Origin: Synchiropus splendidus
Taxonomy: Eukaryota > Chordata > Actinopteri > Syngnathiformes > Callionymidae
Length of the DNA: 64,000 nucleotides
Assembly: GCF_027744825.2 (NCBI RefSeq)
Contig: NC_071340.1
Location: 4,156,501-4,220,500, forward strand
Reading direction: 5' to 3'
Below are positions 58,241 through 64,000 of this stretch, one piece after another (within the stretch, counting starts at the first letter, position 1; the number at the start of each line of letters is the position of its first letter). A program made the position numbers and the translations under genes. The notes under the pieces were generated by a model, which saw nothing but the letters and a program-made list of their open reading frames with translations, did not search any database and had not been told where the DNA came from.

Positions 58241-59395
58241 TGTGAGGAAAACTGTTGTAATTACCTGGCCTGAAGTATGAACATGAACTGTCCTGCAATT
58301 GACTCTTTTTCTGAGTTATGTACTATTACTATTTTGAATTCGATGCTGATGCTTTTTATGTAAATGATGAATAATTCATTTAAGATTTGTTGATAGGGCA
58401 GTGAAATACGGCTTTTCATGCAGCCTCAATAAAGTCAATTAACAAGCTATGTTAACTCACTTCACTGACTTTCTTTTGCCACTAAAATTGTCTGTACAAT
58501 GTTCATGTACTATGTTATTCAATCATGTGCAAGTACACGTAGGAACACACAGACTTAGTGAACCAAAGCAGTACGATGAACAAGACTGCTGTTTTTGTAG
58601 CAGTCAAATGGTATGAGCAGGTGGTGCAATGCATTCGTTTACTTATTTCTGAATGTAAGTAGGGTTGGCATTAGGGGTTTCTATGGCCCCTTGCCACCTA
58701 AATGGGTAAGGTCATCAGTAAATGCTTCTCATCGAATTTATCTTAGAACAGGTAGAAATATCATAACCTGGATTACATCCTGAATGCTGCTGACAAAGGC
58801 ACTAAGAGTGCACAAGTCACAGATCCTACTTTTGAGTTAAAGGATGTTCAATAATTTTAACCCGGGAAGACATCTTGTGTTTTTCTGCCCACTGTAAGAA
58901 TCACTTACCCTACATGCTTTCTACATGCCCATATAGGATGTTGCAATATTCAATTGAGAAGGTAAGTGCGGCATCATAACTTGGTTCTATTGGCTCCAAA
59001 TACTTTCTGGAATGTATTCATTCATCTGCAGGAGGTATTTAACATCTGGATGTGCCACTGTATCTTCCTGACTACTTCTGGATAGGAAGGGAAATCATCT
59101 CATTTATCTCTGAGTTCATGTCTGAATGAAAAGGGCCAACAGGAGTCATGTATTCGTTAGGCCTCACGATGTTTGTTGAGCTTGTTGGCGCCCTTTTGAT
59201 GGGAGCATCTGACAGTTGCTGAGATGGGAATTCTCTTCTACTCTCCCACACTTGGGAAGGCAACTGGCCATGGAGGGAAGGGGCAAAAAAATCAAACAAT
59301 AACAGACAAACACAGAGTAGCAAGTTTGGTGACAAATTTGAAAGATTCAGCCATGAGGTACTAACTAACATGAAACAACGGTGTATCAGTGTTAC
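58241..59395. other. No gene recognised
   Basis: Contains aataaa near 58429 (cctcaataaagtc), which could be the old polyadenylation signal of the KDZ unit. The rest is unassigned. Confidence 0.4.
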
Positions 59396-59397
59396 CA

Positions 59398-59772
59398 ATG
59401 TTGTATTGGTTTGGAAACGGTGGCTCTGAGGAAAAGACAGGAGGCAGAGCTGGAGGTAGCAGAGATGAAGATGCTGAGCTTCTCTCTGGGAGTGAGCAGG
59501 ATGGATAGGATCAGGAAGCAGTAGCTCAGAGGGACAGCACATGTGCTCAGGTGTTTTAGAGGCAAAGTCAGCGAGGCTAGATGGACATGGTTTGGACATG
59601 TCCAGAGGAGAGATAGCCAGTACATTGGTAGGAAGATGTTGAGGTTGGAACTGCCAGGCAGAAGGTGGAGAGGAACGAGGACATGAGGTTTGTATGTTTG
59701 AGAGAAGAGGAAGCAGAGGACAGGGTGAGACGGAGGAGGATGATCCCAAAGAGAAAGAAGAAGAAGGCGTAA
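59398..59772 (+). mobile_element. RTE-clade LINE 3' end, second copy
   Basis: Plus-strand sequence aligns with 4675-5060: LYWFGNGGSEEKTGGRAGG in one frame is the family's YGLETVALRKRQEA shifted by one base. Then come LSFSLGVSRMDRIRKQ, WTWFGHVQRRDSQYIGRKML-like and REEEAEDRVRRRRMIP. A deletion near 59680 removes about 35 bases present in the other copy. 5'-truncated and frameshifted. Confidence 0.7.
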
Positions 59773-61246
59773 TCGCATATTGTATCTCTCTAATTTGGTT
59801 AAATTGTGCACTATTTGTTAAGCTTTAAAACAAGAGAAAGCCACGCCAAAGAAGATAGCTGGAATATCTCCAAGATATCTGCAAGATTGTGCAGTGCCTT
59901 AAAAACTGTTACATACAGAAAAATCACAGGCAGCCGATGTAAATGTTTTTATTTGTACTTTCTTAATATTTTAGTGAATGCTCATTGCAGTATGTATTTA
60001 TGCCTGAAGGCGTAGTGGGCACGTCTGATGGCTTTTTTTCTCTCTTCTTTATGAAGAAATTTGAGGTTTGACTTAGGCAGCCAGAGAAGGTATAAGTGAC
60101 ATTAAGCATTCCAACTTCTGATGCATGCACCTTTCAAACAATGAATAGTGCTGGATTGTTATGAATGCTGATGTATTCATTTGGAATAGCCGCCCATCCA
60201 AGTGCAGTAGAGGATCAACCCAATAGTATGCATTCACTGGGTGGGTGCAATATGGTAATGCGTGTGGCAGTGGGTGTTACAATTAGGGCTTATGACAACA
60301 TCAGATAGTTATGAAAGACAAAGGATCTATTCATATGTTGATCTAGCTGAGGGGGGTGTTCAGGACATCATTGTATAAAGCTGGAAGATAGGGTCCAAGT
60401 CAAGACCCCTCGTTAGAAAAATGAATTTTTAATTTGACAAAGTGGCTTCTTTAACTCCTCTTTCAAAACATGTCTCCCTTTTGCCAATATGTAAACATGA
60501 CTGCTTTCAGTGTTGTCAGTTAAGGATCCATGTAAGGACAGTTGAGTTTTGTCCAATGAGTGAGCTCTTCTTTGTTGAACCATCCATTTATGGAGAGGGC
60601 TGTTTTCTCCAATGTAGAATCCACTGGACTCTTGGTTGCAGTGGACTGCATACTCACATTTGCTTGTCTTGTGGTGAGTTGTTTAGTCCATGGTTGAATG
60701 GTTTCTGTCTCAAAGGGTTGCAAGGTTTGAAGTGAAAACAAGTGTGATGTTTGCTGACAAAGCTGAATTTCTGAGAGACTCCTGCTACAAGCCAATGTCC
60801 CTGTGTTGCTGGACATTCTCATCCTTATTTTTAATAAAGGTCCTTTGGATAGCCACAATTTGGGTAGTGTTTTGTGCATTCTCCCTCCACATGCTGTTTT
60901 AGTGTTAACATTGTGGGCCTGATGCTGCAAAGGTCTGAGATTACGTTTGTGTTCCAATGGCAATGCCGCAGTCAAACTATTATGGAAGAAAGTCTCAGAT
61001 ATATACAAGACCACAGAGGATCATTGTTCTTTACCCTGCTGTGATTAAATCTTTTTTTTTTCTTTCTCATGCAGTGGAAAGAGTATCCAACTTCAGTGGG
61101 TATGAAAGGCAGAAACCAAAAATAACCACCCAATAACCACATTGACTAATTTGTTAATAATAATAAATACATAACATGTGATTACAACTCAACAAAAGTG
61201 TGTAATTATTTTAAAAACCTGCAATTGTAATCAATGCAATTGTTGT
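59773..61246. other. No gene recognised; one long minus-strand open frame
   Basis: 60520-61014 on the minus strand is open for 164 codons but begins at GTG. It is rich in Thr, Leu, Lys and Gln with no known motif. I could not link it to any element. Confidence 0.35.
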
Positions 61247-61251
61247 TATCA

Positions 61252-61305
<54 letters not shown>
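61252..61305. repeat. (TTA)n microsatellite
   Basis: About 18 ATT units without interruption. Confidence 0.96.
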
Positions 61306-62739
61306 GCACGATGTATGAAAGCGCTTTCACATCTGGCTAGTGTGTGTGTTTTAAGCTACGTAAATTTCAGTATGTGCTGACGGATACAGAGCAGAGTCAA
61401 ATCACTGATGTGTTGTTTAATCCAGAAGCAGAAGTGAAAGTGGCCAGATCAGCCTTGTGACATAGACCCTTTTTTTGTGTGCTGGCTGCTGTGAAACTGG
61501 TGGTTTATGCAGTTGGCCATGCATTGTTGATGGCAGTGGGGTGTTGTTATGGACATCCTTGAAGGTGAAGACAACCTTGTTGTCCACACCCAGACCTGAC
61601 AGAGAGTGGAGGGGCAGTGTTGAGAAGTAACATGGCAGTGTAAGTGGCCTGGATGACAGTGATGCTGGTGTCCAGGTCCAGATCAGCTGGAAGACCAAAC
61701 ACACTCACACCAGGGTGGAATCCCGACGGCTGCAGTGTGATGGACAGCTGGAGGCCGTAGATATAATGTCGGCTCGTGGCGAACATGGACATGAGGAGCC
61801 CGAAACAGGATTCAGTCTTAAAGCAGTCGTGTGATGCATCTTGTTGATAAACACTTGAGGAAACTGACCAATGTTTTTACACTCAATAACACATCCAGGA
61901 AAACGTGTTTTATTCAGAGTGAAACACATGAGCACACGTTTTATGGACAAAACTGAAAGACATGTGCAGTAATGATTAGTAATGAACAACTTGGTCTGTT
62001 TTCATGACATTTCAAAAACAAATGAATGTTCATCCCAAGCACTAAAGACTGGAGCACTGAAATAATTTATATGCCGCACAACTTACCTGTTCAGAAATAG
62101 GTTCGCTGATCTGTCTGTCCAGGGGTTTTTGAAGCACGGTAGCCGATGACGTCTGTTTAAAAATGTCAATTGACTGTGTGCGCGTGTAATTTATTTCCAC
62201 GAAAATGTGGTGCATTCACTAAACGGATTCAGACGAATTTAAACCAATGTAATCCACATACATATTCTGAGTCCGCACTCATTTTTCCCTGTGAATTTGT
62301 CGGGAAACAGCAGAGCGCACTCAGGAACACAAGTGCGAATAAAAACCAAAATCAGAGTCAAACTGGTGAAATTAGTGACTTGTGTGGCTGTAATGTTGAA
62401 ACAGAGGTCAAGAAGCTCAAATAAATTGCAGCAGTACGATGTCATACTGTGTGAATGGAGGCCCATTCATTTTTTAGTCATGTCCTTCGGAACGTAAAAA
62501 AGGCGTTTTTCGTGACCCCATGCACAATTCAAATGATTAAAAATTCGTGACCACACCAACAAATTGCCTTGAGACTGGGTTGGCCATCCGTTTGTTTCAA
62601 TGTTTCCACTTTGTTTAAATACGTTCGTAAATCTTGAGAGTACATTTCCAGAAAGAGATCATATTTCTGATGGCCTGGCGTCTCTCCTTTAAGCTGTGGC
62701 GCTCTACCATCGTTTACGCTGTAGAATAATTAAGACAAA
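61306..62739. other. No gene recognised
   Basis: GC-richer minus-strand frames at 61417-61990 (YIYGLQLSITLQPSGFHPGV, FGLPADLDLDTSITVIQATY) look coding in composition but match no family I know. They could be one old exon: a run from about 61810 to 61555 stays open. Confidence 0.35.
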
Positions 62740-62860
62740 GGTGCAGCTTCTTTCCTGTCGTTATTACAGTGTTATTACATCAGGACTCTGCATGTTTCAA
62801 TAAGGAGCATACAGCGATCACAGCGTGAGCATCAAAATGTCTATTTATTCTGTTTAATAA
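62740..62860 (+). repeat. Short interspersed repeat, copy 2 (first copy at 4085-4205)
   Basis: Same orientation as copy 1. The best shared word is acagcgatca.agcgtgagcatcaaaa. Confidence 0.5.
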
Positions 62861-64000
62861 ATGCTTGCAAACATTAGCTACTAGCTAGTCGGAGCTAATC
62901 GATTTTGCTGGCTATATCTACACTATACTGTGACAAACACAATAAAATGAGTAATGGACTCATCCACGTTCGTGAGCATCTTAAAAAATGTTCCCCACAT
63001 TTGATAACACACCCACTGTACGCTTTGACAGTACAATATGACAAACAGCAGACATCCATAATTGTGCTGGAACATGAACAAGTCAGTTTTGCTGACAAGC
63101 ATATACTGTCTGCATGTGTTTCCCTCATTAAAAATTATTTAGTAACACAACAGAGACAGCAGTGAACACAAGATTGACTTACAAGTTGAGTAGAAACATC
63201 CGCACCTCAGGATCACGGTACCTTCACACCGGACGCTACTTCCGCGAGCGACACGACTGATTTACATACAAAGTCAATGGAGTTGGGGCGATTGACTGCG
63301 ATCAGCGGTGACCAACATGGCCACGTCACTACTGGAGTGTGCAACGCTACGCGATTTGAGCTACATACGACGATTCCGGCTACTCAAGACGACACAAATG
63401 GGCTACCGCAACTCTTGTCCGGGATCTGGCTATGTCACTTTCACACTTTCTCTTGTTGGACTCCTCACGACGAACTCTTGCTTCTGCTATGATGTAAAGG
63501 AACTCAGCTCACAGCCGGGGCCGCTCTGCCGTAAGGTGTCACGTGGGGATGGAGTTGGGGGCGTGACGCCACACTCGGTACATGCCCCTGGGCGGCTCAC
63601 CCAGACGAAGTTACACAGTGCAAGGGAGCGTTTAACAGAGAGCTGGAGAGTCTGACTCCAGGATTTTTGACAGTTCAAACTGAAACCTGTGATCTCAGGA
63701 AATATGAAAATAATGTATTTATGTCAAAATGACACACATTGTTGGTTTAAGAAAGTATTTTAGACGTTATCCGATATTGAGATTGACATTGTGGATTATA
63801 TAGTTGGAAAATTACTGCAGTAGAGTGTTGTCTATCACAAAGTTATTATCACTCAACAACTCTTCACACAAGAGCACAGATGGCAGAAAGTGAGTTAAAA
63901 AGGGACTGATGATATGAGCTGAAATGTGGGGATATCAAGCAATCATTTGCATAGGGTTTTTTTTTTCACTTGCCTAATGTGGCGATGTCACAAAGTCAAC
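62861..64000. other. No gene recognised
   Basis: A GC-rich patch at 63210-63660 begins ttcacaccggacgctacttccgcgagcgac and continues caaagtcaatgga, resembling the ends of common fish DNA-transposon MITEs. The 115-codon open frame there starts at GTG and has no motif. The end of the window is AT-rich. Confidence 0.35.

Overview
This window reads as intergenic and intronic DNA from a ray-finned (teleost) fish. The evidence is the mix of repeats: Rex1/Babar LINEs, two RTE-like LINE families, L1/Tx1-like LINEs, DIRS1-like tyrosine-recombinase elements, Ty3/Gypsy elements including a chromodomain chromovirus, hAT/ZBED and Kyakuja-Dileera-Zisupton (KDZ) transposase remains, and (TA)n, (CA)n and (TTA)n microsatellites. 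The two host-gene signals also fit: a compact five-exon granzyme and a fish-type C2H2 zinc-finger exon. Nothing bacterial, no CRISPR array and no tRNA or rRNA gene was recognised.

Layout. 0-7 kb: LINE remains (RTE-like 5' end on minus, a scrambled Rex1-like copy, L1 fragments on both strands, the 3' end of a second RTE family). 7.5-9.5 kb: the 3' end of a DIRS element with its internal and terminal inverted repeats, cut off by a solo chromovirus-type LTR. 12.4-14.4 kb: a 46-bp-TIR MITE and a long open RTE-like reverse transcriptase. 14.66-15.54 kb (minus): C2H2 zinc-finger exon. 19-21.5 kb: short LINE and DNA-transposon pieces. 21.9-25.8 kb: a degenerate Gypsy element with its 5-bp target duplication. 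28.25-28.93 kb (minus): a diverged LTR related to the chromovirus. 29.87-31.51 kb (minus): a complete granzyme-like serine protease gene. 31.8-33.7 kb (minus): a Rex1 element split by a nested Gypsy element. 33.66-34.66 kb: L1 5' remains. 34.67-40.48 kb: a full-length chromovirus with two LTRs that look identical, a perfect target duplication and one uninterrupted 1432-residue polyprotein. 43.7-45.7 kb (minus): hAT transposase remains containing a copy of a short repeat family that has two more copies in the window. 49.96-53.1 kb (minus): a second, longer DIRS copy. 54.4-55.0 kb: an internally deleted RTE copy. 55.9-58.4 kb: a Gypsy integrase fragment (minus) and KDZ transposase exons (plus). 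59.4-59.8 kb: another RTE 3' end. The last 4 kb holds no recognised gene.

The items most worth attention are the chromovirus, which looks very recently inserted and probably still competent; the intact granzyme A/K-like gene; and the structural detail of the DIRS 3' end. Coordinates of degraded elements are approximate at their edges. All family names come from reading translated motifs by eye; no database search was possible.
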